Below, in pieces: positions 8,313 to 16,834 of a DNA stretch of 64,000 nt. This DNA comes from Paenibacillus oenotherae (GTDB lineage Bacteria; Bacillota; Bacilli; Paenibacillales; Paenibacillaceae), in NCBI RefSeq assembly GCF_019443105.1, contig NZ_JAHZIJ010000007.1, positions 163,363-227,362 of the forward strand. The letters run 5' to 3'. The notes under the pieces were generated by a model. The model ran no database searches, was not told where the DNA came from, and saw nothing but the letters and a program-made list of their open reading frames with translations. Position 1 is the stretch's first letter. Every line of letters starts with the position of its first letter. The position numbers and the translations under genes are program-made.

Positions 8313-9248
8313 ATGCAATTTCAACCAATGTATGATGATGGGGAATTATTTCTACCGAAGATCGAATTAAGTATGACATCGAACCAATCGATTGGTATTA
8401 TAACGGACTTGAAGCGAAAGCAGCTTTTAATGAATCAATTAGCGAATCATTCCCAATATCATTTATTTCGGGCTCCACAAAACGAGTATATGCGTTTAAC
8501 GGTGGAAGAGCTAATCACTTTTCTAATCAAAGTAACGGAGAGGAATGAGCATACCGCTTCGTTATTGGGTTATTTTGCTTTAAAAGAAGAACGGAAGGTA
8601 AAAATCAAGAATCTAAGCTCATCGAGAAGGATGTATGTGACATTGCTGCGTGTCTTTTTTGCGCATCAGCCTACACTTGTACTGGAGGAACCCTATTTTT
8701 ACTTGGAAGAACAAGATCGCCGTCATTTTAAACGGATTTTAGATGACCTTTCGAAAGAAAAGCGGATCTTAATTTTAACCTCGAATTTAGAAGATGCCAT
8801 TATTTCCTGTGATACCATCTATCGATTGAATGAATCCGGGTTTCATCAATTGGATATTCGGGACTCAGAAGAGGATAAGCAGGAAGTACAGGAACAGGAT
8901 CCGGCCAATATAACCTTACAGAAAATTTCTACGAAAAGAAATGACAAAGTGATATTATTTAATCCGCCTGAAATCGATTTTATAGAAAGTTTAGATGGTT
9001 CGATCCTTATTCATGTGGGTGGAGAAAATTATGACTGTGCTTTGACACTAACCGAGCTTGAGCAAAGATTGTTAAATTTCGGATTTTTCAGGTGTCATCG
9101 ATCCTATATCGTTAATCTGCAAAAAGTAAGAGAGATTATTACATGGACGAAGAATAGCTACAGCTTGCGATTAAATACAGGTAAAGATGATGTGGTCCCG
9201 TTATCTCGTACAAAATTACAAGAATTAAAAGCACTTCTTAACATTTGA
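8313..9248 (+). CDS. LytTR DNA-binding protein with a degenerate ABC-ATPase domain
   Basis: 311 residues. The C-terminal ~100 residues are a LytTR domain (VILFNPPEIDFIESLDGSIL, then FFRCHRSYIVNLQKV and PLSRTKLQELKALL). Residues 25-175 resemble an ABC ATPase that has lost function: no Walker A Gly-Lys-Thr loop, a signature-like NLSSSRRMYVTLLRVFFAHQ, a Walker B-like TLVLEEPYFYLEE with Glu-Glu instead of Asp-Glu, and TSNLEDA in place of the switch His. This architecture suggests a regulator whose sensor is a dead ATPase that might dock on a transporter. The ABC exporter genes follow at 9387 and 10229, in the same orientation, so it probably controls them. The region is visibly more AT-rich than the left flank. 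Confidence 0.85.
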   Translation: MQFQPMYDDGELFLPKIELSMTSNQSIGIITDLKRKQLLMNQLANHSQYHLFRAPQNEYMRLTVEELITFLIKVTERNEHTASLLGYFALKEERKVKIKNLSSSRRMYVTLLRVFFAHQPTLVLEEPYFYLEEQDRRHFKRILDDLSKEKRILILTSNLEDAIISCDTIYRLNESGFHQLDIRDSEEDKQEVQEQDPANITLQKISTKRNDKVILFNPPEIDFIESLDGSILIHVGGENYDCALTLTELEQRLLNFGFFRCHRSYIVNLQKVREIITWTKNSYSLRLNTGKDDVVPLSRTKLQELKALLNI

Positions 9249-9287
9249 TTTTCAGGAAAAGGCCGAACCAATTAAGCATTCATGGGT

Positions 9288-9317
9288 ACCATTCAGGCGA
9301 TAATAGCTACATTTCGG
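9288..9317 (+). promoter_or_regulatory. Candidate LytTR binding site (9-bp direct repeats, 12-bp gap)
   Basis: ACCATTCAG (9288-9296) and ACATTTCGG (9309-9317) are imperfect direct repeats with a 12-bp spacer, 21 bp centre to centre. That is the geometry of AgrA/VirR/ComE-type LytTR operators. They lie between the LytTR gene and the ABC exporter genes, ahead of an AT-rich stretch that could hold the -10. Confidence 0.45.
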
Positions 9318-9386
9318 CGGGTTTTGATGGCTGGAAGCATGCACTCTTTATATACTTAAGCCATCAATGCTAAGGAAGTGTTGTTA

Positions 9387-10232
9387 ATGAATGTTATCCA
9401 AGTCGAACATATTCGAAAGAGATTCGGAAATAAGGATGCATTAGCAGATGTGTCTTTTTCAATTCCTAAAGGGGAAATTTTCGGTTTCCTAGGTCCGAGT
9501 GGTTCAGGAAAAACGACATTAATAAAGATTTTAACTGCGCAATTACATCCGACAAGTGGACAGGCTCGTGTATTAGACCAACCAGCGGAGATGATGCATC
9601 ATTCTGTACAGAAGATGCGCTTTGGCATTTTGACGGATAACAGTGGTCTATATGAGAGATTGACTATTGAGGAAAATCTAGAGCTGTATCGCCAATTATA
9701 TGCTCTTCCTAAATCTTCGATCAGTAAGGTGCTGCAGTTTGTAAACTTAAGCGAAGAGCGCAATAAAAGAGTCAATCTCTTATCGAAAGGGATGCGTCAG
9801 CGTGTCATGTTGGCATGCGCGATTATCCATGAGCCGGAATTATTATTTTTAGATGAACCTACTTCGGCATTAGATCCAGTAAACTCAGCACATATTTATA
9901 AAGGCTTACGCTACTTGCATGAGAAGGGGACAACGATTTTTTTAACTACGCATGATATGGCAGAGGCAGAATTGCTATGTAACCGTGTAGCGATTTTGTA
10001 TCAGGGACAAATCCAAACCATCGGCTCACCAAAGGAACTTAAACGACAGCATCGAGAAAACGTAGTTTGTGTTGACTTAATAAATGGGGAAGCATACGAG
10101 CTCCCGATCGATGAGGGAACGGCTGATCGAATAGCCGATTGGATGAAACGAGGGTTAATTGATCGGTTAGCAACGAAAGAGCCAAGTCTAGGTGATATCT
10201 TTATTAAAATGACAGGAAGTGAGTTACTATGA
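9387..10232 (+). CDS. ABC transporter ATP-binding protein (BcrA/NatA-like)
   Basis: 281 residues from ATG 9387, chosen because AAGGAAG lies eight bases upstream; GTG 9378 and TTG 9381 are in frame but overlap the ribosome site. Walker A GPSGSGKTT, signature LLSKGMRQRVML, Walker B LLFLDEPTSALD and H-loop TTHDMAEAE are all present, so it should be active, unlike the LytTR fusion upstream. The C-terminal extension after the domain (about 60 residues) is typical of antibiotic or bacteriocin exporters and Na+ exporters. Its stop overlaps the permease ATG by four bases. Confidence 0.93.
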   Translation: MNVIQVEHIRKRFGNKDALADVSFSIPKGEIFGFLGPSGSGKTTLIKILTAQLHPTSGQARVLDQPAEMMHHSVQKMRFGILTDNSGLYERLTIEENLELYRQLYALPKSSISKVLQFVNLSEERNKRVNLLSKGMRQRVMLACAIIHEPELLFLDEPTSALDPVNSAHIYKGLRYLHEKGTTIFLTTHDMAEAELLCNRVAILYQGQIQTIGSPKELKRQHRENVVCVDLINGEAYELPIDEGTADRIADWMKRGLIDRLATKEPSLGDIFIKMTGSELL

Positions 10233-10939
10233 GTATCTCATTAAAACGTGTTCGAGCGATATTTGTGAAGGATTATAAAGAGTTTTCACGCAATTATGCG
10301 GTCTCCATTATTTTGATTTTTCCAATTATCTTCGCACTTCTTCTTCGAGGTACAGACCCGTCTTTGACTGGAGTTTTCGGTTTGGTTCTTAATTCTTCGT
10401 TTGTGATACTAACGACTTTCGCACAGGCATGCTTGATTGCGGAAGAAAAGGAGCGCAACACTCTAAGATCATTAATGATGACTCCAGCCACAACGATGGA
10501 TGTACTAATCGGCAAAAGTACGTTAGTCTTTGCCATGTCTGCTGTTGTTCTGGCTATTGCTACGTATATATTTGGCTATGAGCCAGTTAATATATGGGTG
10601 TTTGTGGCAGTAATCATTCTTTCGATTATTCTATACACAGCAGCCGGAACGATATGTGGTTTATTCTCCAAGACGTTGCTTGAAGCATCATTATCTATCA
10701 TTCCTGTGGCGATCGTATTCACTGGGGCACCAGGAGGAGCGCTGCTAGTGAAAGATTTTCCGATCTTCAAAGTGCTGGAGTACGTACCAAGCAGTCAACT
10801 TGTGAATTTGCTGAATATACGCAATATAGGCTATACGACGGGAGATTTATTGAAACCCCTCCTCGTTACTTTGGCATGGACGATTGTATTTATAATTGTA
10901 GCTGTTGTTTTGTATCAACGACGGTTAAAGGATGAGTAG
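10229..10939 (+). CDS. ABC-2 type transporter permease
   Basis: 236 residues with six hydrophobic segments: about 20-40, 50-70 (GVFGLVLNSSFVILTTF), 95-115, 125-147, 155-175 and 210-230. It carries the ABC-2 signature region LIAEEKERNTLRSLMMTPA at residues 71-89, which NatB/YhaP-like permeases share. It overlaps the ATPase by ATGA and forms the exporter with it. The LytTR fusion protein upstream suggests an antimicrobial-response or quorum-type role, but the substrate is not shown by the sequence. Confidence 0.92.
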   Translation: MSISLKRVRAIFVKDYKEFSRNYAVSIILIFPIIFALLLRGTDPSLTGVFGLVLNSSFVILTTFAQACLIAEEKERNTLRSLMMTPATTMDVLIGKSTLVFAMSAVVLAIATYIFGYEPVNIWVFVAVIILSIILYTAAGTICGLFSKTLLEASLSIIPVAIVFTGAPGGALLVKDFPIFKVLEYVPSSQLVNLLNIRNIGYTTGDLLKPLLVTLAWTIVFIIVAVVLYQRRLKDE

Positions 10940-11084
10940 GCGGAATCGTCCGACGGCCTGGAATTGCTCCCCCCTTTTGCCCCCGCGCCTTGTTGATGAA
11001 CACGTACGATAGAGGCATCTAGCATGATACTATCTTTAGCCACTAAAGAATCGCGTATTTCTACCGAGGGGAGATCAAATTCCT

Positions 11085-13367
11085 ATGCATATAGCTGTCA
11101 AGTTGATGCAAAAATTCAAAGACCACGATACCCAGATAAAGCTCAAGATCTATCGGGACAAAACGGAGCTCATCAGGAAAAGGAATTTGACAGCATGGGA
11201 TGATGGGCAGCTGCAAGCGGAATCTCTCCGGCTGAGAGAGGAAGCACAATCGGGTACGCCTTTGGATGAGCTGCTTGTCGATGCTTATGCGTTAGTCTGC
11301 GAGGCAGCAAAGAGAAAGCTCGGATTACAGCCTTACGATGTCCAGATCATGGCTGCCATCGCTCTACACGAGAGATTTGTGATCGAGCAGCATACCGGCG
11401 AAGGCAAGACGCTCTCTGCTGTTATGCCTGCTTATCTAAACGCGCTGACCGGCGAAGGTGTTCATGTTCTGACTTTTAACGATTATTTGGCAAATCGGGA
11501 TGCGGAGTGGATGGGCCCAATCTATCGTTTCCTCGGATTAACGGTAAACTCGGTTCAAGCGGGCATGAGTCTGTCCGAGAAACGGGAAGCGTACGCCGCA
11601 GATATAATCTATGTTACGGCCAAAGAGGCGGGATTCGATTATTTGCGCGACACAATCGCACTAAGCGAAGCCGAGACCGTGCATCGTCCTTTCCACTACG
11701 TCATCGTCGATGAAGCGGATTCACTGCTTCTCGACGAAGCGCGGGTGCCGCTAGTCATCTCCGGCGAGTCGAACTCTTCCGGCAACGACGGCAATCGTTT
11801 CGCAGAAGTGGCTCGGCAGCTCAAGCAAGATGAGCATTATGACTTCGACGATTTCCAGCGGAACGTTTATTTAAATGAAGCGGGCTCTGCGAAAGCGGAG
11901 TCGCTGCTGGGATGCGGCAATTTGTATGAAAGCCATAACAGTCATTTGTTGACGTCACTAAATTGCGCGCTGCATGTAGAATCGTTATTGAAAAAAGATG
12001 TCGATTACATCGTCCGTGACGGCAAAATCGAGCTGATCGAAGAATATACCGGCCGCGTGGCGGAGAACAGGCATTTGCCAGACGGGCTGCAAGCCGCGCT
12101 TGCGGCCAAAGAAGGGCTGCAAGCGCCAGTCGGCGGAACGATTCTCGGGACGATTACCCTTCAACACTTCATTAGCCTATACCCGGGGATTTGCGGAATG
12201 ACAGCTACCGCGCATGTTTCCGCAATAGAATTCGAAGATATATATGAGCTGCAGGTCGTGCGAATTCCGCCGAACCAGCCAAACATACGGATCGACCATC
12301 CCCACCGGATTTATACCCATCAAGCAGCCAAGCTTAAGGCGCTTGTACAAGAAATCTCGTCCGTACATATGACGGGACGTCCAATTCTTATTGGTACGTC
12401 AAGCGTCGAGGAGTCTGACATGCTGGCGGAGGCGCTAGCGGTTGCCGGCGTGCCTTGCCATGTTCTGAATGCGAAGAACGACGCCAAAGAAGCCGATGTC
12501 ATCGCCAAAGCGGGAGAAATCGGCGCCGTGACGGTGTCCACGAATATGGCAGGGCGCGGCGTCGACATTCGGCTCGGCGGCGGCAACCCCGCGCAGGCAG
12601 AAGTTGTCGCCAAGCTCGGGGGCTTGTACGTGATTGGTACGCATATGCACCAAAGCGTGCGGATCGACGACCAATTGCGCGGGCGTTCTGGCCGCCAAGG
12701 CGACCCGGGTGCTTCCGTATTTTTCATAAGCCTCGAGGACGAGTTGATGCTTCGGTTCGGCACCCATAAAGCGATTCGTGCTGCCAGGCAGGATGAGGCT
12801 CTCGAAGAGTCGGCGCTCCGCAGCAAAATCGCGCATATTCAGCGCATTATTATGGGCCAGAACTTCCATATCCGCAAGGAACTGAACTGTTATTCGGATA
12901 TGGTGGAGGATCAGAGGCGTATTCTATATGAGGAGCGGATCCGAATTTTGAAAGGCGAGACGTCGATGAGCCCTTCGGAGAAGCGGGTAAGGCTTTATTA
13001 TATTGACAAGTTCTGGGCTGACCATCTGGCATACGTTTCTTACATTCGCGAAGGCATCCATTTGACGAGCCTTACTAGCCGCAATCCGATCGACGAATTC
13101 CATGCGCAAATCATCCAAGCATACGAGCAAATTCCGGCTAAAATAAATAGTGAGTCGACGAATATGCTTGAAAGGCTCGGAGGTTCGAATGATCCGGCGA
13201 AGTGGGACATGTTCGGTCTGAAGAGCCCTACTTCCACTCGGACTTATATCATCAACGATCAATACACGCAGTACTTGCAGAATCCCGGTTCGTGGACCCC
13301 AGGGACGATAATCGCTTATTGGTTGCACAAGATATTGAGGCCGACATTCGGGTGGTCAAAATTTTGA
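11085..13367 (+). CDS. secA2: Accessory SecA-type preprotein translocase ATPase (SecA2-like)
   Basis: 760 residues, shorter than housekeeping SecA (about 840). Walker A TGEGKT is at residues 104-109, DEAD-type Walker B VIVDEADSLLLDEAR near 207-220, and later helicase motifs GTSSVEES, TNMAGRGVDIRLGGG and QLRGRSGRQGDPG are intact, so it should be an active ATPase driving export through a SecY channel. The C-terminal zinc-binding SecB/lipid site of canonical SecA (CxCxSGxxxxxC/HC) is absent. In Bacillales such SecA2 proteins export a limited set of surface proteins or autolysins. No secY2 or glycosyltransferase genes are seen nearby, so it probably works with the housekeeping SecYEG. GAGGGGAGATC gives a good ribosome site. 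Confidence 0.88.
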   Translation: MHIAVKLMQKFKDHDTQIKLKIYRDKTELIRKRNLTAWDDGQLQAESLRLREEAQSGTPLDELLVDAYALVCEAAKRKLGLQPYDVQIMAAIALHERFVIEQHTGEGKTLSAVMPAYLNALTGEGVHVLTFNDYLANRDAEWMGPIYRFLGLTVNSVQAGMSLSEKREAYAADIIYVTAKEAGFDYLRDTIALSEAETVHRPFHYVIVDEADSLLLDEARVPLVISGESNSSGNDGNRFAEVARQLKQDEHYDFDDFQRNVYLNEAGSAKAESLLGCGNLYESHNSHLLTSLNCALHVESLLKKDVDYIVRDGKIELIEEYTGRVAENRHLPDGLQAALAAKEGLQAPVGGTILGTITLQHFISLYPGICGMTATAHVSAIEFEDIYELQVVRIPPNQPNIRIDHPHRIYTHQAAKLKALVQEISSVHMTGRPILIGTSSVEESDMLAEALAVAGVPCHVLNAKNDAKEADVIAKAGEIGAVTVSTNMAGRGVDIRLGGGNPAQAEVVAKLGGLYVIGTHMHQSVRIDDQLRGRSGRQGDPGASVFFISLEDELMLRFGTHKAIRAARQDEALEESALRSKIAHIQRIIMGQNFHIRKELNCYSDMVEDQRRILYEERIRILKGETSMSPSEKRVRLYYIDKFWADHLAYVSYIREGIHLTSLTSRNPIDEFHAQIIQAYEQIPAKINSESTNMLERLGGSNDPAKWDMFGLKSPTSTRTYIINDQYTQYLQNPGSWTPGTIIAYWLHKILRPTFGWSKF

Positions 13368-13462
13368 TGCAGCGCAGCTTTGTCGAGGATAATCGCGTTG
13401 CCGCCCATTGCTGCGCAAAATATCGGTAGAGAAGTTGGCCCAGGGGGGCACCAAGAAAATAT

Positions 13463-14887
13463 TTAGTTACTCACCTGCCCCCGGTGTATAGCGCTGCATA
13501 CGGCCAGAGAATTGCCATCTGGGTCGAAAAACCCGCTTGTTCCGTTCATCTTTACTTTGCGCGTACGCAATCCCGTTAGCATTGGTTCAACATTTGCCGA
13601 GTAGAAATCAACTACACTATGGGTCACCTTCGTGTATGTGTTCACAAAGCCTAGTCGTTGTTCATCCTGTGTCTCAACCAAGTAAAAATTGGGTACGCCA
13701 AGACGCTCTCCTCCGTCAAGATAAAGCATTGCGGCCTCCCAATCTCCTTCTGGTTCACCAAGCACTTTCATGCCAAAGGTGTCCGTGTACCAGGCAACGG
13801 CTTTTTTCAAATCCTGTACAGGAATTTCCACACCAGCAATACGCCATACGAACGGATGCGCCTTAGGAACTTCTTGATTCCGGTCACCTTGCCCAGTTAG
13901 TTCAACATTGCAAACACCGAATGAATTTCCGTCACAGTCCCGGAACCCGAAGCCTTGGCGATGCGGTTCCAACTCCCAGTCAATTTCGTTTACGTCGACT
14001 CCGTGCTCTTTGAGAAAACGATAATACCCTTTTAGATCATGCGTATAGAGGTCAATGACACTTTGAATATAGCCATGCCGCGTATTCCTGAATGTTAATC
14101 GGCGGTTGTCTTCTGTTTTTACCAGGTAGATGGATGGAACGCCTATCGCGCCCGATCCGCCCTGAAAGTGCAACATCGCCGCTGTCCATTCGCCATTCCA
14201 CTCCCCCTGAAGCTTGGCACCGAGCATTTCACCGTACCATTGGACTGCTCGGCGCAAATCTGATACAGGAATTTCAATTGTAGCAATTCGTGGCACAATC
14301 CCACGCATGACTTCTCGTTCTATGTTTTGGTCAAAGCCGTCTTTTTTCATCCATTCATCCATTAGGACAAACAGCTCCTTCTTTAACGAGTCTTTTGATC
14401 TTCTAATTCGACTCTCTGCCGCATCGATGGAAATCTCCAGAATTTCAGCGGTTTCCTTAATGGTAAGGCCACCAACATAATAAAGTGTCGATGCAGCTCG
14501 TTGCGGCTCACTTAGTAAATTCAATGCTTCTAGCACCTGTCTCCTCGCGTCCCGCTGCATAACCAATTCTTCAACTGATGGCCCCCTCTGCAGATCCAGT
14601 GCAGCTTCGAGCGATGTATGTCTTCCTTCCGTTCTTCGTGTATTCAGACTCAACCGCCTTGCAGTTGAATACAGCCAACTTCCAAGTCTCTGGGGGTTCT
14701 GCAGAGTGTGCAGATTTACATATGCCTTTAAAAAAGTTTCTTGTGCAATATCCTGTGCGGCATGGTAATCCCGAACCACCTCGTAGGCAACGGCGTGCAG
14801 AACGTTGGCATATTTGCGTACAATAGCACCGAAAGCTTCCCAATCCCCATGCAGCGTCGCTTGCACCCATTCCTTATCCTTACTCAC
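13463..14887 (-). CDS. ECF sigma factor fused to two VOC domains
   Basis: 474 residues from GTG 14887, chosen because GGAAGGAGGATACAGG immediately precedes it; the ATG 14 codons earlier lacks a site. Residues 1-170 are an ECF sigma factor (HGDWEAFGAIVRKYANVL, AAQDIAQETFLKAYVNL, LLSEPQRAASTLYYVGGLT plus a region 4 helix-turn-helix). Residues 200-310 and 350-460 are two VOC modules (ATIEIPVSDLRRAVQWYG and AGVEIPVQDLKKAVAWYT as first strands, CDGNSFGVCNVE and FDPDGNSLAVC as last). The two modules appear to be an internal duplication. VOC domains bind metals or aromatic drugs, so the protein may sense a ligand directly. No anti-sigma gene adjoins it. It is separated from the SecA2 gene by 95 bp and read toward it. 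Confidence 0.85.
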   Translation of the reverse strand: MSKDKEWVQATLHGDWEAFGAIVRKYANVLHAVAYEVVRDYHAAQDIAQETFLKAYVNLHTLQNPQRLGSWLYSTARRLSLNTRRTEGRHTSLEAALDLQRGPSVEELVMQRDARRQVLEALNLLSEPQRAASTLYYVGGLTIKETAEILEISIDAAESRIRRSKDSLKKELFVLMDEWMKKDGFDQNIEREVMRGIVPRIATIEIPVSDLRRAVQWYGEMLGAKLQGEWNGEWTAAMLHFQGGSGAIGVPSIYLVKTEDNRRLTFRNTRHGYIQSVIDLYTHDLKGYYRFLKEHGVDVNEIDWELEPHRQGFGFRDCDGNSFGVCNVELTGQGDRNQEVPKAHPFVWRIAGVEIPVQDLKKAVAWYTDTFGMKVLGEPEGDWEAAMLYLDGGERLGVPNFYLVETQDEQRLGFVNTYTKVTHSVVDFYSANVEPMLTGLRTRKVKMNGTSGFFDPDGNSLAVCSAIHRGQVSN

Positions 14888-14929
14888 CCTGTATCCTCCT
14901 TCCGTTAAACAGACACACAACTCTTTCAT

Positions 14930-15224
14930 TTTCCGTCGGTCGCATTATCATGCACGACAGGCTGACGATTCGGTGCCGACACACTTGAAAAGTCAGCTTT
15001 TTATTGATTTACCTTGTTGAATTAACCGGCACGATATCATAATCCCCAAACCCCATCCTGTCAAGAGATAATGTGCGAATGAGCGACATAGCGGGAGGCC
15101 CCCCTAATGGGTTCGAAATACGAATGAATTTCCGAGTATGCAGAGCGATATCGCTTTTTCCAATTCATCCGGCATCACGTAAAATATTCTTCAGATCGAT
15201 GAGGAATAAGGAAAGGGGATCTGC
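14930..15224. other. Gene-free interval before the MFS gene
   Basis: About 300 bp between the sigma-VOC gene and the short frame at 15225 hold no convincing gene. TTCGGTGCC followed within a few bases by ACAC occurs at 14970 and, slightly changed, again at 15324, flanking the interval and the small frame as a pair of short similar sequences of unknown meaning. Confidence 0.4.
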
Positions 15225-15320
15225 ATGAACAGCGTGGAGACATGTTTGGCGGGCATGAATTTGTCGGGGCACGGGCGCTTGGCAAATTCGATGATGAAGA
15301 CCGCGATAATTTTTAGGTGA
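15225..15320 (+). CDS. Possible 31-residue leader peptide upstream of the MFS pump
   Basis: ATG with AAAGGGGATCTGC upstream opens a 31-codon frame (MNSVETCLAGMNLSGHG...) ending TGA, 56 bp before the efflux pump start. The same bases read one frame back give HEFVGARALGKFDDEDRDNF then a stop, which looks equally protein-like. The stretch could therefore be a relic of a larger lost gene and not a leader. No family is recognised and no attenuator stem is obvious between this frame and the pump. Confidence 0.25.
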   Translation: MNSVETCLAGMNLSGHGRLANSMMKTAIIFR

Positions 15321-15376
15321 AGATTCGGTGCCAAGACACTACGTGGAACGCAATGAATATTCTCTGGAGGTAGAAG

Positions 15377-16834
15377 ATGAACAAACAGGTTCAAGAGGCA
15401 AGCGGAATGAAGAGAGGGACAATGTTAGCCGCCCTGCTCATCGGTTCATTTATTGCGTTTCTTAATGAAAATTTACTTACCAATACATTTCCTGGATTAA
15501 TGCGTGAGTTCAACGTTACTGCTTCGACCATACAATGGTTATCGACCGGTTATATGCTAATCATCGGCATACTGGTGCCGGTGACCGCATTGCTACAGCA
15601 ATGGTTCACGACTCGCCGGATGTTTATGTCCGCGATGGCGTTATTTTTAGCAGGTACCTGTTTGTGTGCAGTATCCCCTGGATTCGAAGTCTTGCTAATA
15701 GGCAGGGTTGTTCAGGCTTGCGGGACTGGATTATTAATTCCGTTGATGATGAATACGATTCTTGCCCTCTATCCTCCGGAACGCAGAGGGGCTGCCATGG
15801 GTCTCATGGGGCTTGTCATCATGATCGCCCCTGTCATCGGGCCAGCTTTGTCGGGGTTGGTTATCGATACCTTACACTGGCGATGGCTGTTCTACATAGT
15901 GATTCCTGTCGCATTGTTTTCGATTATTTATGCATTCATTTACTTAAAGAATGTTACAGAAATAACCAAGCCAAGGGTCGATCTTTTATCCATTATTATG
16001 TCAACCGTCGGGTTTGGTTGTGTCACCTACGGTTTCAGCCAGACTGCTGTCTGGGCTGGTCCTGGGAGTTACAGTTTGATTGCCATAGGCGGCCTTTTCT
16101 TGCTCTTGCTTATTTGGCGGCAGCTCAAGATTAAAGAGCCCTTGATTGATCTTTCCGTATTCCGGTATCCCGCTTTTTCTTTGGTAGCGGTATTGATAGT
16201 AGTGCTGATGATGGTTTTATTCGCCACCACGACATTGCTGCCGATCTATATGCAGGATGTGATGCAGTTGACAGCATTTGCGACAGGTATACTTCTGATG
16301 CCAGGCTGCATTTTAAACGCAATGATGATGCCTGTGACGGGAAAATTATTCGATAAATTCGGGCCGAGATTCGTCATAATGCCCGGACTGATTATGATCG
16401 TCCTATCCCTGTGGCTGTTTGCCGGTATCGACAGCGATACAACCCGAGGCTCCCTTCTGTTCAATCATATCCTCTTATTCTTAGGCATATCGTTTGTCGT
16501 TATGCCGGCTCAGACGGCAGGAATGAATCAACTTCCGCGTCACCTTGTCCCCCATGGCACAGCCATATACAACACGCTCCAACAGATTGCCGGGGGAATT
16601 GGCATCGCTTTGTTCGTCGGCATCATGTCGTCCGGAGCCAATCGTTATCTTCACCATTCGCTCGATCCCGCTACGTTTCAAGATAAAACACAAAGTATCG
16701 TTGCCGGTTTGCAAACGGTTTTTTGGATTGAATTTATTCTCGCCATACTTGTTTTGGTGCTGGGTTGGTTTATAAATGGCCGTCTTTGTGCCGATTTGTC
16801 TCAAAAGAAAGAACCCAAAAACTTGTTGCCTTAG
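15377..16834 (+). CDS. MFS multidrug efflux transporter, DHA2 (LmrB/EmrB-like) family
   Basis: 485 residues with about 14 predicted hydrophobic helices, as in DHA2 pumps. Motif A is present in the loop after helix 2 in altered form, and motif C, characteristic of antiporters, is seen as VIMIAPVIGPALSGLVID near residues 150-167, followed by WRWLFYIVIPVALF. It should exchange protons for drugs such as lincosamides or other amphiphiles at the cytoplasmic membrane; the substrate is inferred only. GGAGGTAGAAG precedes ATG. The nearest upstream regulator is the ECF sigma-VOC fusion, divergent to it, which would make sense as a drug-responsive regulator. Confidence 0.92.
   Translation: MNKQVQEASGMKRGTMLAALLIGSFIAFLNENLLTNTFPGLMREFNVTASTIQWLSTGYMLIIGILVPVTALLQQWFTTRRMFMSAMALFLAGTCLCAVSPGFEVLLIGRVVQACGTGLLIPLMMNTILALYPPERRGAAMGLMGLVIMIAPVIGPALSGLVIDTLHWRWLFYIVIPVALFSIIYAFIYLKNVTEITKPRVDLLSIIMSTVGFGCVTYGFSQTAVWAGPGSYSLIAIGGLFLLLLIWRQLKIKEPLIDLSVFRYPAFSLVAVLIVVLMMVLFATTTLLPIYMQDVMQLTAFATGILLMPGCILNAMMMPVTGKLFDKFGPRFVIMPGLIMIVLSLWLFAGIDSDTTRGSLLFNHILLFLGISFVVMPAQTAGMNQLPRHLVPHGTAIYNTLQQIAGGIGIALFVGIMSSGANRYLHHSLDPATFQDKTQSIVAGLQTVFWIEFILAILVLVLGWFINGRLCADLSQKKEPKNLLP

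Noticed and set aside
15191-15394. Minus-strand open frame of 67 codons before the MFS gene
   Set aside because: No ribosome site and it overlaps the possible leader and pump start; no domain.
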